A stretch of DNA of 64,000 nucleotides from an uncultured Lachnospiraceae bacterium. GTDB lineage: Bacteria; Bacillota; Clostridia; Lachnospirales; Lachnospiraceae. The stretch covers positions 1 to 64,000 of the forward strand of contig CAKRCW010000010.1 of NCBI GenBank assembly GCA_934309145.1. Direction: 5' to 3'. The notes beneath the pieces are model-generated. The model was given only the letters and a program-made list of their open reading frames with translations. It was not told where the DNA came from and did not search any database. Below are positions 17,263 through 25,806 of the stretch, one piece after another (position 1 is the stretch's first letter; the number at the start of each line of letters is the position of its first letter). The position numbers were made by a program, and so were the translations under genes.

Positions 17263-18771
17263 CTATCTTCCAAACATCTTACATGTCTCATACAGACGTG
17301 CCTCAAGTGCAGGTGTTAGGGCTTCTGCCTTATATCGCCATGCCCAGTTGCCCTCTGCGACACCAGGCGTGTTAAGACGTGCCCATGAATCAAGGCATAA
17401 CACATCTTGAAGAGGAACTATTGCCATATTAGCAACTGAACCAAGGCAGGCACGAATCATTATCCAGCATATATCATAGCCATCCGTTGAGAAATACCTT
17501 CTAAGCTTATCCTTTGAAGCCTCAAATGCGTGGTTATACCAGCCAAGTGTAGTGTTATTATCATGTGTACCTGTGTAGCATACACAATTTCTTGTGAAGT
17601 TGTGAGGAAGAAAATCATTCTCCTCAGGGTTCTCAAATGCAAACTGGAGAACCTTCATACCCGGCAGACCAAACTTATCTCTTAACTCTGTTACAGATTC
17701 ATCAATCTCGCCTAAATCCTCTGCGATAATAGGCAGATGATATCCAAGTGTAGCCTCAAGCTGTGTAAAGAAATTAACGCCAGGTGCTTTAACCCATTTA
17801 CCATTTACTGCCGTTTCCTCACAATATGGAACAGCCCAATACTGGTCAAAGCCACGGAAATGGTCAATACGAAGAAAATCTGACAGAGTAAGCTGATGCT
17901 TAATACGGTTAAGCCACCACTCATAACCTGTCTCAGTATGTTTCTTCCAGTTATATAAAGGATTGCCCCATAACTGACCTGTAGCTGAGAAATAATCTGG
18001 TGGAACTCCGGCTACGACTGTAGGATAACCCTTAGAGTCAAGCTGGAAGAGACTCTGGTTAGCCCATACATCCACGCTGTCCCAAGCCATAAATATAGGA
18101 ATATCACCAATTATTGATACACCCTTGTCATTTGCATATTTCTTTAGGTTAGTCCATTCATAATAGAAAATGAACTGGATGAATTTATAATAACCCATCT
18201 CCCTCTCAAGCTTGTTAATCCATGTCTCACGCTGACGCTTTGTAGGTTTTTTCAGATTATCTTCCCACATATACCAAGGCATACCATTATGGTAATCCTT
18301 GCCAGCCATAAATAACGCATAATCCTCGAGCCATACAGAATTTTCACAAAATGAGTTATATTCATCCATAAGTTCCTTGTTGCCTGAGAAATTATCGTGT
18401 ATATTATTGTCTGAAAAACGCTCGTAAGCTCTCTTGAGCAGACCTGTTTTAAACTCTATTAAGTCACCGTAGCTAATCTGCTCTGGATTCCACGCAGGCA
18501 TATCTGAGAAATCTGAGTCATACAGGAGACTTAACTCCTTTAGGTGGTCTAAGCTTATTATAAGTGGCTGCCCTGCAAATGCGGAGAACGGCTGGTATGG
18601 CGAATCACCAAAGCCTGTATGTCCGAGTGGAAGAACCTGCCACGTATTTAAACCGGAACGTACCAGAAAATCAATAAAGTTGTAAGCATTCTGACCTAAA
18701 TCACCGATACCATACGGACCGGGGAATGAGGTTGGATGCAATAGAATACCAGCATATTTTTTTGGCTTCAA
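17263..18771 (-). CDS. malQ: 4-alpha-glucanotransferase (amylomaltase)
   Basis: A GH77 enzyme of about 502 aa that transfers maltosyl and longer glucan units during maltodextrin or glycogen metabolism. Typical segments are GILLHPTSFPGPYGIGDLG near the start, a SDFLRIDHFRGFDQYWAVP catalytic-region motif with its Asp nucleophile, an IAEDLGEI segment with the acid/base Glu, and YTGTHDNNTTLGW near the C-terminus. The frame opens at a TTG at 18792, but AGGGAGGAT lies inside that extension and points to the TTG at 18771. It has its own promoter (18827-18855). Confidence 0.93.
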   Translation of the reverse strand: MKPKKYAGILLHPTSFPGPYGIGDLGQNAYNFIDFLVRSGLNTWQVLPLGHTGFGDSPYQPFSAFAGQPLIISLDHLKELSLLYDSDFSDMPAWNPEQISYGDLIEFKTGLLKRAYERFSDNNIHDNFSGNKELMDEYNSFCENSVWLEDYALFMAGKDYHNGMPWYMWEDNLKKPTKRQRETWINKLEREMGYYKFIQFIFYYEWTNLKKYANDKGVSIIGDIPIFMAWDSVDVWANQSLFQLDSKGYPTVVAGVPPDYFSATGQLWGNPLYNWKKHTETGYEWWLNRIKHQLTLSDFLRIDHFRGFDQYWAVPYCEETAVNGKWVKAPGVNFFTQLEATLGYHLPIIAEDLGEIDESVTELRDKFGLPGMKVLQFAFENPEENDFLPHNFTRNCVCYTGTHDNNTTLGWYNHAFEASKDKLRRYFSTDGYDICWIMIRACLGSVANMAIVPLQDVLCLDSWARLNTPGVAEGNWAWRYKAEALTPALEARLYETCKMFGR

Positions 18772-18826
18772 AATCTTATCCTCCCTAAACAATCGGTGTC
18801 TGTGTTATGTAAAAGCACTAAATTTT

Positions 18827-18855
18827 ATTATACATAATTTAAATTGAAAACACAA
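18827..18855 (-). promoter_or_regulatory. Sigma-A-type promoter for malQ
   Basis: On the minus strand TTGTGT (18855-18850) and TATAAT (18832-18827) are separated by 17 nt. The promoter lies right after the aminotransferase stop codon, so malQ and the genes after it can be expressed apart from that gene. Confidence 0.6.
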
Positions 18856-18857
18856 TC

Positions 18858-20045
18858 TTATTTCATCATATCATATAATTTCTCAAATGCAGGCAATGAG
18901 CGTTCAACCATTTCAGTAGAAACACAGTAAGATATTCTGAAGTGTCCCGGACAGTTGAAGCTGTCACCTGGAACAATAATAAGGTTAAGCTCCTTTGCGG
19001 CAGTCCAGCAGAACTCGTTTGCATCAGGGATAAGTGTGCGAGGGAACATATAGAAGGTTCCGCCCGGTTTAACTATGTGATAACCAATTCTCGTAAGTTC
19101 ATTATATAAAAGATTCATGTTCTTCTCATATACAGAGAGGTCACTGGTAAGGTTAAGAACCTTCTCAACACCAAGCTGTATTATAGAAGGCGGGCAGTTA
19201 TGTCCTGTAAAACGTGATATCTGACCACACATTAACACAATAAGCTTAGCGTCCTTGCAGGCCGGATTAACTGCCACATAGCCTATACGCTCACCCGGAA
19301 GTGAAAGCGACTTGCTGAATGAGTAGCAGCATATAGAATTGTCGTAGAAAGATGATATGAATGGTGCATCAGTACCCTCAAATACAATCTCTCTGTAAGG
19401 CTCATCAGATATAAGATATATATCATGACCGTACTCCTTCTGCTTAGCACGGAGTATATCTGCAAGTCTTGTGATTGTCTCAGTTGAATATACAATACCT
19501 GACGGATTGTTAGGTGAGTTGATGAGAATAGCCTGAACATTCTCGTTCATAGCCTTCTCAAATGCATCAAAGTTAATCTGGAATGTATCTATGTCAGCAG
19601 GTATAATTGTAAGCCTGGCACCTGTACCTGTGACATAAGGAACATACTCAGGGAAGTAAGGTGCAAAGGTTATAACCTCATCATTCTCCTTAACTACGCA
19701 TCTTAATGCGTGAGAGAGTGCACCGGCAGCACCTGATGACATAAATATATTATCTATAGTATAGTTCATGTTAAATCGTTTATTTAAAGAATCTGCCACT
19801 GCCTGTCTGGTTGAATCAATACCGAGGGAAGGGCTGTAGCCGTGAAGAGATACAGGGTTCTTAGTCTTAAGCATATCAATCATTGCATCTGTGAACTCCT
19901 GTGGAACAGGAACAGAAGGGTTGCCGAGGGAATAATTGTAGATATTCTCTGCACCAAGCTCTGCCGCTTTTTTGTTGGCATATGTAAAAAATTCTCGTAT
20001 AACAGAGCCCTTGCCTGTCATATCCTTATACATCTCGTTAATCAT
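18858..20045 (-). CDS. PLP-dependent aminotransferase (class I/II)
   Basis: A 395-aa fold-type I aminotransferase of the AspC-like group. Visible features are YNYSLGNPSVPVP near the N-terminus, the PLP-contact SSGAAGALSHAL region, NSPNNPSGIVYS, SDEPYREIVF, and the Schiff-base Lys245 in SFSKSLSLPGERIGY. A GGAGGT site precedes the ATG by about 9 nt. The N-terminal segment (DMTGKGSVIREFF) is typical of a clostridial subgroup usually annotated simply as aminotransferase. Substrate cannot be assigned. Confidence 0.88.
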   Translation of the reverse strand: MINEMYKDMTGKGSVIREFFTYANKKAAELGAENIYNYSLGNPSVPVPQEFTDAMIDMLKTKNPVSLHGYSPSLGIDSTRQAVADSLNKRFNMNYTIDNIFMSSGAAGALSHALRCVVKENDEVITFAPYFPEYVPYVTGTGARLTIIPADIDTFQINFDAFEKAMNENVQAILINSPNNPSGIVYSTETITRLADILRAKQKEYGHDIYLISDEPYREIVFEGTDAPFISSFYDNSICCYSFSKSLSLPGERIGYVAVNPACKDAKLIVLMCGQISRFTGHNCPPSIIQLGVEKVLNLTSDLSVYEKNMNLLYNELTRIGYHIVKPGGTFYMFPRTLIPDANEFCWTAAKELNLIIVPGDSFNCPGHFRISYCVSTEMVERSLPAFEKLYDMMK

Positions 20046-20120
20046 CCGTATTTACCTCCAAGAACGTATGTTACTAAAAATACTTTGGGTATAGTATATC
20101 AAATAATACATCAAATAAAA

Positions 20121-20175
20121 AGAAAAAAAACATGTGGTGAAGAAACCGGGGAGGGAATTCATTCACCACATGTTT
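20121..20175 (-). terminator. Rho-independent terminator after the mini-chemoreceptor gene
   Basis: A 14-bp perfect inverted repeat (20128-20141 with 20162-20175) gives an AAACATGTGGTGAA stem. On the minus strand it is followed directly by a run of T. It lies about 115 nt beyond the end of the 20291 gene. The rest of the 20046-20290 gap is AT-rich with nothing further recognised. Confidence 0.7.
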
Positions 20176-20290
20176 GAGGGGAGAGAGGATTCAAATATAT
20201 GAAAAGCTCTTACAATGTGTACTATATCAATTATTTGTGTTCAAATTATGTTCTAAATGTGAAAAATAAATCACAATTTGACGAATCCTC

Positions 20291-20887
20291 TTATTCTAAA
20301 TTAGATAACTCCTTCATGGATATGTCGAGCTGATGTAATGTCTTTTGGATAGAGTCATTAATAACACCTGACTCGTGAGCCATCTTACCAAACTCATGAG
20401 CAACTACTGTAAATCCACGTCCTGCCTCTCCTGCTCTTGCAGCCTCAATAGATGCATTAAGTGCAAGTATATTCTGCTTGTTCTCAATCTTCTTAAGTCC
20501 CTGTGACTTGGATGTAAGCTCCTTGATAAGTGCAGTTGCATCTCCTATCTCGCTCATAAATGATGACTGTAAATCCTCGTACATCTTCTTTCTGTAAGCA
20601 GATTCAAGAAGATTCTGAACAGAAGCTACAAGCAAATCTGCAGCAGCCTGAACAGTGTCCTCGTCTGTGTCCTCATCAAGAGGTCCTCCGATAACTGACG
20701 CTACTACAACCTCGTCTACCTCGATTTCTTCACTAAAAGCCTCTATATTATCGCGTGAAAAACCTAATTTGTTTGATAAGAAATTACCCTCGTCATCAAG
20801 AGCGACAGCAATCATGTTGGTAGATGCCGCCCACTTAGCAAGCAGGTCATCCAATAAATCTGTGTTAAGGTAATCTGATATTGTCAT
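20291..20887 (-). CDS. Small soluble chemoreceptor-like protein with PocR-like sensor
   Basis: A 198-aa protein with no membrane segment. Residues about 1-110 resemble a short PocR-type ligand-sensing domain (LLAKWAASTNMIAVALDDEGN). Residues about 125-198 contain the hairpin tip of a methyl-accepting protein (IENKQNILALNASIEAARAGEAGRGFTVVAHEFGKMA), the region that contacts CheA/CheW. The long coiled coils flanking the tip are missing, so it is far shorter than normal receptors (500 aa or more). It may be a cytoplasmic adaptor or a non-chemotactic signalling protein. The start is the ATG at 20887 after AAGGAGGG. Confidence 0.75.
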   Translation of the reverse strand: MTISDYLNTDLLDDLLAKWAASTNMIAVALDDEGNFLSNKLGFSRDNIEAFSEEIEVDEVVVASVIGGPLDEDTDEDTVQAAADLLVASVQNLLESAYRKKMYEDLQSSFMSEIGDATALIKELTSKSQGLKKIENKQNILALNASIEAARAGEAGRGFTVVAHEFGKMAHESGVINDSIQKTLHQLDISMKELSNLE

Positions 20888-20970
20888 GATGAACCCTCCT
20901 TAAAAATGTAATATAACTAATAACATTTTAGCTAATTTTTTATTAAATTTCAACATAAATATAGTATTTA

Positions 20971-21191
20971 TTTCTGTCAAGTAATCGCCAGCACTTTTCT
21001 TACCATGATGCTTTCCCGCCAGATGATGGATTCCATGCAGGGACATTTGCGACAGCCGGTACTTAATGAGTGCGAAGCACGAATTTAGTACCGTTGCTTG
21101 GAGCAATAAGTGCAAACGGTCCCGTAATAGAACCATCATCTGGCGGGAAAGCATCATGGTAAGAAAAGTGCTGGCGATTACTTGACAGAAA
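20971..21191. repeat. Long-hairpin repeat, type 1 core, copy B
   Basis: Arms 20971-21029 and 21133-21191 are perfect inverted copies over 59 nt. Between them, 21040-21123 is the conserved core, from GGGAC to GTCCC. It contains a stem-loop near CGGTACTTAATGAGTGC/GCACGAATTTAGTACCG and a second small one, TTGCT-TGG-AGCAA. The core matches copy A and the complement of copy C at most positions, whereas the arms match nothing else in the window. It occupies most of the gap between two divergent transcription units. Confidence 0.9.
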
Positions 21192-21208
21192 CTGCCGGAA
21201 AATATTTT

Positions 21209-21237
21209 TTGACCGTAATATCATAATATTGTATACT
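21209..21237 (+). promoter_or_regulatory. Sigma-A-type promoter for tatD
   Basis: TTGACC (21209-21214) and TATACT (21232-21237) with a 17-nt spacer lie immediately beyond the right arm of hairpin copy B and about 65 nt before the tatD start. Confidence 0.65.
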
Positions 21238-21302
21238 TGTATTTACATGATCAGAGGAAGAAATTAAGAGATAAGAATTAGTTGTTATGGGAGATTTTAG
21301 AT

Positions 21303-22079
21303 ATGATATTTGATACTCATGCACATTATGATGACAGTGCATATGATGATGACAGAGCTGCTTTATTGAAGGGATTTAAGGAGCATGGCGTTGGAGCAGT
21401 TGTCAATATAGGAACTAATATTCATACATCAGAGGTCACTGCACATATGACAGAGGAATATGACAATGTGTATGGAGTTGTGGGAATATATCCATCGGAG
21501 GTTGCCGAGCTTGAGAACCCGGACAATGTGGTAAAGCTTAAGGAGCTTGTCAAAAATTACAGCAAGGTTCTGGCAATAGGAGAGATAGGACTTGATTATC
21601 ATTATGAGGATACGGATAAGGTGCTTCAGAAAAAATGGTTTGAAGGTCAGATGGAGCTCGCAAGAGAATTAAAGGTTCCTATAGTTGTTCACAGCAGGGA
21701 TGCAGCTAGGGACACGGCGGATATAATGCGTGGTTGTAATGCAGGGGACATAGGCGGAGTTATCCATTGCTATTCATACACAAAGGAGATGGCGAGAGAG
21801 TTCCTTGACATGGGATTTTATTTTGGTATAGGTGGTGTTCTTACATTTAAAAATGCCAGAAAGCTCCGTGCAGCAGTAGAATATATCCCAATGAGTAACA
21901 TTGTTTTAGAGACCGACAGTCCATATCTAACCCCTGAACCATTTCGTGGAAAAAGAAATAATTCCGAGAATATTGTATATGTTGCCAGACAGATTGCTGA
22001 CATAAAAGGTATCAGTGAGCAGGAGGTGTATGATATTACATGGAAGAATGCGTTAAATCTCTATAGGATAGCTGATTAA
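21303..22079 (+). CDS. tatD: TatD-family metal-dependent hydrolase (DNase)
   Basis: A 258-aa TIM-barrel metallohydrolase, probably a Mg2+-dependent 3'-5' DNase or a related deoxyribonuclease. It shows the metal-binding DTHAHYDD start, the AIGEIGLDYH motif, PIVVHSRDA, IHCYSY and the C-terminal LETDSPYLTPEPFRGKRN signature. A TTG at 21282 opens the frame; ATG 21303 follows a GGGAG site and gives the standard length. It lies 14 nt before rsmA, an arrangement common in Firmicutes. Confidence 0.92.
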   Translation: MIFDTHAHYDDSAYDDDRAALLKGFKEHGVGAVVNIGTNIHTSEVTAHMTEEYDNVYGVVGIYPSEVAELENPDNVVKLKELVKNYSKVLAIGEIGLDYHYEDTDKVLQKKWFEGQMELARELKVPIVVHSRDAARDTADIMRGCNAGDIGGVIHCYSYTKEMAREFLDMGFYFGIGGVLTFKNARKLRAAVEYIPMSNIVLETDSPYLTPEPFRGKRNNSENIVYVARQIADIKGISEQEVYDITWKNALNLYRIAD

Positions 22080-22093
22080 TTACGGAGGTTGAT

Positions 22094-22939
22094 ATGGAAA
22101 AGCTAAGTAATCCTCAGGTTACAATAGATATAATAAAAAAATATAATTTTGCGTTTCAGAAGAGATTCGGCCAGAATTTTTTGATTGACGGACATGTGGT
22201 TGAGAAGATAATAAGCTCAGCAGATATAACAAGGGATGACACAGTTCTTGAGATTGGACCGGGTATAGGAACAATGACCCAATATCTCGCTGAGGCAGCA
22301 GGACAAGTATACGCTGTCGAGATAGATAAGAATCTTCCAATTATACTTGAAGAAACTTTGGCAGATTATAATAATGTAACGGTAATAAATGATGATATTC
22401 TCAAGGTGGATATAGCGAAGCTTACGGAGGGTAAGCCTATAAAGGTTGTGGCAAATCTTCCTTATTATATAACAACACCTATAATTATGGGCTTATTTGA
22501 GAAGCATATACCGGCAACATCCATAACTGTTATGGTGCAGAAGGAGGTTGCACAGCGTATGCAGGCAGCTCCGGGAAGCAAGGATTATGGTGCACTTTCA
22601 CTTGCAGTACAGTATTATGCCGCACCTTATATAGTTGCAAATGTGCCACCTAATTGTTTTATGCCAAGACCAAATGTTGGTTCGGCAGTTATAAGACTTA
22701 CCTGTTATGATAAACCACCGGTTGAGGTTGAGAATGAGACGCTGATGTTTAAGCTTATAAGGGCAGCATTTAATCAGAGGAGAAAGACTTTACAGAACGC
22801 ATTAAATAATTCTTCTGAGCTTAATGTCACAAAGGAGCAGGTCGTAAATGCACTTAGAGCACTTGAGCTTTCGGAGACTGTTCGCGGTGAGACCTTAAGC
22901 TTAGAGCAGTTTGCACGTTTGTCAGATTTGCTCGGATAA
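22094..22939 (+). CDS. rsmA: 16S rRNA (adenine1518-N6/adenine1519-N6)-dimethyltransferase
   Basis: A 281-aa KsgA-type methyltransferase that dimethylates two adjacent adenines at the 3' end of 16S rRNA during 30S maturation. It shows FQKRFGQNFLID, the SAM motif VLEIGPGIGTMT (about 51-62), the catalytic NLPYY (121-125), and RAAFNQRRKTLQNAL in the C-terminal helical domain. Length is typical. A GGAGG site lies 6 nt before the ATG. It forms an operon with tatD. Confidence 0.95.
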   Translation: MEKLSNPQVTIDIIKKYNFAFQKRFGQNFLIDGHVVEKIISSADITRDDTVLEIGPGIGTMTQYLAEAAGQVYAVEIDKNLPIILEETLADYNNVTVINDDILKVDIAKLTEGKPIKVVANLPYYITTPIIMGLFEKHIPATSITVMVQKEVAQRMQAAPGSKDYGALSLAVQYYAAPYIVANVPPNCFMPRPNVGSAVIRLTCYDKPPVEVENETLMFKLIRAAFNQRRKTLQNALNNSSELNVTKEQVVNALRALELSETVRGETLSLEQFARLSDLLG

Positions 22940-22973
22940 GATAAAAATATAACATAATAATGCAGTTATAAAT

Positions 22974-23045
22974 AACCTCGCAGCAACATATATACATAGT
23001 ATGTCACGGAGTATGGCTTAATATGAATATACGGGAAGCGAGGTT
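22974..23045 (+). promoter_or_regulatory. Stem that pairs with the ribosome site of the DUF6128-like gene
   Basis: AACCTCGC (22974-22981) is an exact inverted copy of GCGAGGTT (23038-23045). The right half contains the GCGAGG likely to serve as ribosome site just before ATG 23051. If both halves are in the transcript, pairing would hide the site. Both lie in the gap after rsmA; no terminator T-run follows. Confidence 0.45.
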
Positions 23046-23050
23046 TTGTT

Positions 23051-23881
23051 ATGCAACAGGGGAGATGGGTGTCCTACATATATCGATACCGCAATGGTAT
23101 AAGGTGCGAGAATGCGGGATTTATAAAGGTACAGAGGATAGCACACAGGCTAAGTGATGATGTCAGGATTCAGATTGGTCTTAAGCTTTGCAAGAAGAGG
23201 GCTTGTGATTGTAAGGTATATCTCCTGCATGATACATATAGGACTGAGTATTTACATGAGATACATTTTGCTGCGGAGGAAAGAGATACGATAATGAGCC
23301 GCATAGAAATTCCTTGGGACAATCCGCTGGGGGACGGAACGTCGATAGAGGGCTATGACGGACTTTTTTTCCTGTGTGATGATGGTGAAATGCTAACAGG
23401 AATGTGGAATGAGTATGAGGTTCAGCTAAAGGCAATTACTGACAATATGAATAAAAAAGTGGAAAATACAGATGAAACTGTTCAACAGGAATTAGAGGAG
23501 GTATCTGCTACTGAGCAGATTACCGAGTCATGGCAGACTATATTAGATACATATCCAAGATTGCCGTTATTTACGGACAGTCAGTTGTTAGAATGTGTTA
23601 AGATAGTTCCTCAGGATATAGGTAAGCTCGCCATAGGAAATTGGAAGCTCGGTGTAAATACATTTGTTTCGCATGGCTATTATCATTACAGATATCTGAT
23701 GCTTGGCAGGGTAAAGTTTGATAGTGGCGAGTGTGTTGTTATAGGAGTTCCCGGAGTATTTACAAATAAAGAAAAATATCTTGCCAATATGTTTGGCTTT
23801 GATACATTTGTGCCTGCAAAAAAATCAAATGTTTTAACAGGTAATTTCGGTTATTGGGTATCCGAGGTGCGACGAGAGTAA
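23051..23881 (+). CDS. DUF6128-like conserved protein
   Basis: A 276-aa soluble protein. Residues 1 to about 125 form a beta-rich domain (RWVSYIYRYRNGIRCENAGFIKVQR; ACDCKVYLL), followed by an acidic linker (about 130-165) and a C-terminal domain (about 180-276) with GNWKLGVNTFVSHGYYHYRYLMLG. The pattern fits a DUF6128-like family found in Lachnospiraceae; no enzymatic motif is visible. Its last 31 nt overlap the end of the convergent acetyltransferase gene. Function unknown. Confidence 0.7.
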   Translation: MQQGRWVSYIYRYRNGIRCENAGFIKVQRIAHRLSDDVRIQIGLKLCKKRACDCKVYLLHDTYRTEYLHEIHFAAEERDTIMSRIEIPWDNPLGDGTSIEGYDGLFFLCDDGEMLTGMWNEYEVQLKAITDNMNKKVENTDETVQQELEEVSATEQITESWQTILDTYPRLPLFTDSQLLECVKIVPQDIGKLAIGNWKLGVNTFVSHGYYHYRYLMLGRVKFDSGECVVIGVPGVFTNKEKYLANMFGFDTFVPAKKSNVLTGNFGYWVSEVRRE

Positions 23882-24408
23882 CGGATAAGGTCTACATAAT
23901 GTCCCATAATGTTGGCACTTTGGGGCTCATATTGTACAGGGACAAAGCCAAGCTTCTTGGCGAGATGAAGAGACGCTTCGTTATCGGGATGTATGCGTGC
24001 ATCAATTCTTGTTATTCCATAGTAACGCTGCAGCACATCTATACCCATACAGCATGCATCGTAGGCAATGCCATGATTCTGGTAGAGGGCATCAACCTTA
24101 TATCCTATTTCGGCATAGGTCTCGGTGCTGCTGTGCATAAAATTAAAATTGACGGAGCCAATTATACGGTTGACATTACTTTTCTTGTAAATATAATATC
24201 TTATAAATGTTCCATATAAATAAGCCTTATATTCCCTTCTAAGCATTGCTTCATGGTAATCTATAGTATAGAAATCATGTGGGCGGGTAGGTTCAAATTG
24301 TTCAAAGCTCATACGATTACGGAGGTACAAATCAAGAACATTTTTGGCACTTAGCTCATTTTCAACTCTAAGTATTAAGTTATCAGATGTAAGTGTAAGT
24401 GGTCCCAT
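23851..24408 (-). CDS. GNAT-family N-acetyltransferase (RimJ-like)
   Basis: A 185-aa acyl-CoA N-acetyltransferase. It has the RimJ/RimL-like layout: an N-terminal substrate arm (LTSDNLILRVENELSAKNVLDLYLRN), core strand IIGSVNFN, motif A region EIGYKVDALYQNHGIAYDACCMGI, and ARIHPDNEASLHLAKKLGFVP. The substrate could be a ribosomal or other protein N-terminus or a small molecule. The 3' end overlaps the convergent DUF6128-like gene by 31 nt. Confidence 0.85.
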   Translation of the reverse strand: MGPLTLTSDNLILRVENELSAKNVLDLYLRNRMSFEQFEPTRPHDFYTIDYHEAMLRREYKAYLYGTFIRYYIYKKSNVNRIIGSVNFNFMHSSTETYAEIGYKVDALYQNHGIAYDACCMGIDVLQRYYGITRIDARIHPDNEASLHLAKKLGFVPVQYEPQSANIMGHYVDLIRYSRRTSDTQ

Positions 24409-24508
24409 AGCGTACTCCTAAATCACACAAAATAGTAAACAAGTATTTATATATCAGAATACTCATATTTTAATAATACGTCAAGGTAATAAAATTTTGA
24501 AATATAGA

Positions 24509-24537
24509 TTGTTTGTTTTATTAAAAAATATTATAAT
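24509..24537 (+). promoter_or_regulatory. Probable promoter for tadA
   Basis: TTGTTT (24509-24514) and TATAAT (24532-24537) with a 17-nt spacer lie 26 nt before the tadA start. The -10 is perfect and the -35 is weak, in a very AT-rich gap. Confidence 0.5.
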
Positions 24538-24563
24538 AAATAAAAAAAGGTAATAAAGTATAT

Positions 24564-25076
24564 ATGGAAAAAAGAGATATTATAGATAAGATAACTAAAG
24601 ATGATGAAAAATATATGAGGCAGGCAATTAAGCAGGCGATAAAGGCACGTGACAATCAGGATGTGCCTATCGGCTGTGTAATTGTATATGATGGAAAGAT
24701 AATTGCCAGAGGCTATAATCGTAGAAATGCAGACAAGACTACGCTTGCACATGCAGAGATACTTGCTATCAGAAAGGCATCAAAATATATAGGAGACTGG
24801 AGACTTGAGGACTGCACCATGTATGTAACTCTTGAACCTTGCCAGATGTGTGCCGGAGCTATAGTTCAGGCAAGAATCCCAAGAGTGGTAATTGGTTGTA
24901 TGAATCCCAAGGCGGGATGTGCAGGCTCTATTATCAACCTGCTTGATATGAAGGAATTCAATCATCAGGTAGAGGTAAAAAGAGGTGTGCTTGGTGATGA
25001 ATGTTCAGCTATGCTCAAGGATTTTTTTGCGTGGCTTAGGGAGAGCAGGAAGGCTGGGAAAAAGCAGGAAGAGTAA
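24564..25076 (+). CDS. tadA: tRNA-specific adenosine-34 deaminase
   Basis: A 170-aa zinc deaminase that converts A34 to inosine in the tRNA-Arg anticodon. The catalytic HAE motif (H63, E65) and PCQMC (C93, C96) are intact. The N-terminus is about 15 residues longer than minimal TadA. It is followed by an inserted minus-strand DUF2798 gene and then the SRP RNA; tadA next to the SRP RNA gene is a common Firmicutes arrangement. Confidence 0.93.
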   Translation: MEKRDIIDKITKDDEKYMRQAIKQAIKARDNQDVPIGCVIVYDGKIIARGYNRRNADKTTLAHAEILAIRKASKYIGDWRLEDCTMYVTLEPCQMCAGAIVQARIPRVVIGCMNPKAGCAGSIINLLDMKEFNHQVEVKRGVLGDECSAMLKDFFAWLRESRKAGKKQEE

Positions 25077-25155
25077 AAATATGTAAGAGCCAGCAATGAG
25101 GAATTTACCAATATTTCTGCACCAATTCTTTTGCATAGTCATGTTAAGTCGCAAA

Positions 25156-25620
25156 TTAAACTGTCTTACTGAACATTTTTCCGAATATAAATCTTACAAT
25201 AGGACCTGCATAAAAAATTTGCAGACAAAGTGCCATTGGAAAGTTAAATACGGTTGTCTGTAACCATACAGCAACAAATTGAGTGCCAGCGTGTTTAAAT
25301 AATATGGTTGCTGCCAAGCTCATGAGAGGACACATAAAGGCTACAGATATGAATGATATTGCAAGTATCAGATAGAAAGGATTTTCTTTTTCGGGATTGA
25401 TTATTTTGTGAGCTTTTTTCATAGCAATTTTTCCGACAATAAAAAAGTCAAGTATAAAAGCGACAGGTCCCATGATAATTAATTCGTGAAAGGCTGACAA
25501 AAATACTTTATTGGTCAGTCCTCCGACATTAAGAGATATGTTGTAGCATATCATACAGTAGACCATGACGATTACCATCATAATAGTGAAAATAACTTCC
25601 TGAAACTTATTTTTAGGCAT
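25156..25620 (-). CDS. DUF2798 membrane protein
   Basis: A 154-aa protein with four predicted helices (about residues 9-28, 45-65, 82-105 and 118-140), built as two similar halves, each with a helix containing Asn/Pro turns, as in DUF2798 proteins. Function unknown. An AGGGAGG site (complement at 25629-25635) precedes the ATG. It is transcribed opposite to tadA and the SRP RNA and interrupts their usual adjacency, so it may be a local insertion. Confidence 0.7.
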   Translation of the reverse strand: MPKNKFQEVIFTIMMVIVMVYCMICYNISLNVGGLTNKVFLSAFHELIIMGPVAFILDFFIVGKIAMKKAHKIINPEKENPFYLILAISFISVAFMCPLMSLAATILFKHAGTQFVAVWLQTTVFNFPMALCLQIFYAGPIVRFIFGKMFSKTV

Positions 25621-25771
25621 AAAAAAACCTCCCTTTAAAATGAATGATTTAAACTGTGTTGTTCGTTATCATCCCATGGGAGTGTGCGTTTCCAATATTG
25701 ACCATATGTTTACGAATGAGGATTATATCAGAATATGCGGAATATAGTCAAGTCATTTTTATGCTTTTTTC

Positions 25772-25800
25772 TTGACTTCAAGTCTTATTTCTTATATACT
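25772..25800 (+). promoter_or_regulatory. Strong promoter for SRP RNA
   Basis: TTGACT (25772-25777), a 17-nt spacer and TATACT (25795-25800) stand 7 nt before the predicted RNA 5' end. This is nearly consensus, as expected for a stable RNA gene. Confidence 0.75.
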
Positions 25801-25806
25801 AAAATA

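Noticed and set aside
20971..21191. Insertion sequence or MITE with terminal inverted repeats
   Set aside because: No transposase frame is present, and the inverted arms are not shared among copies, unlike true terminal repeats.
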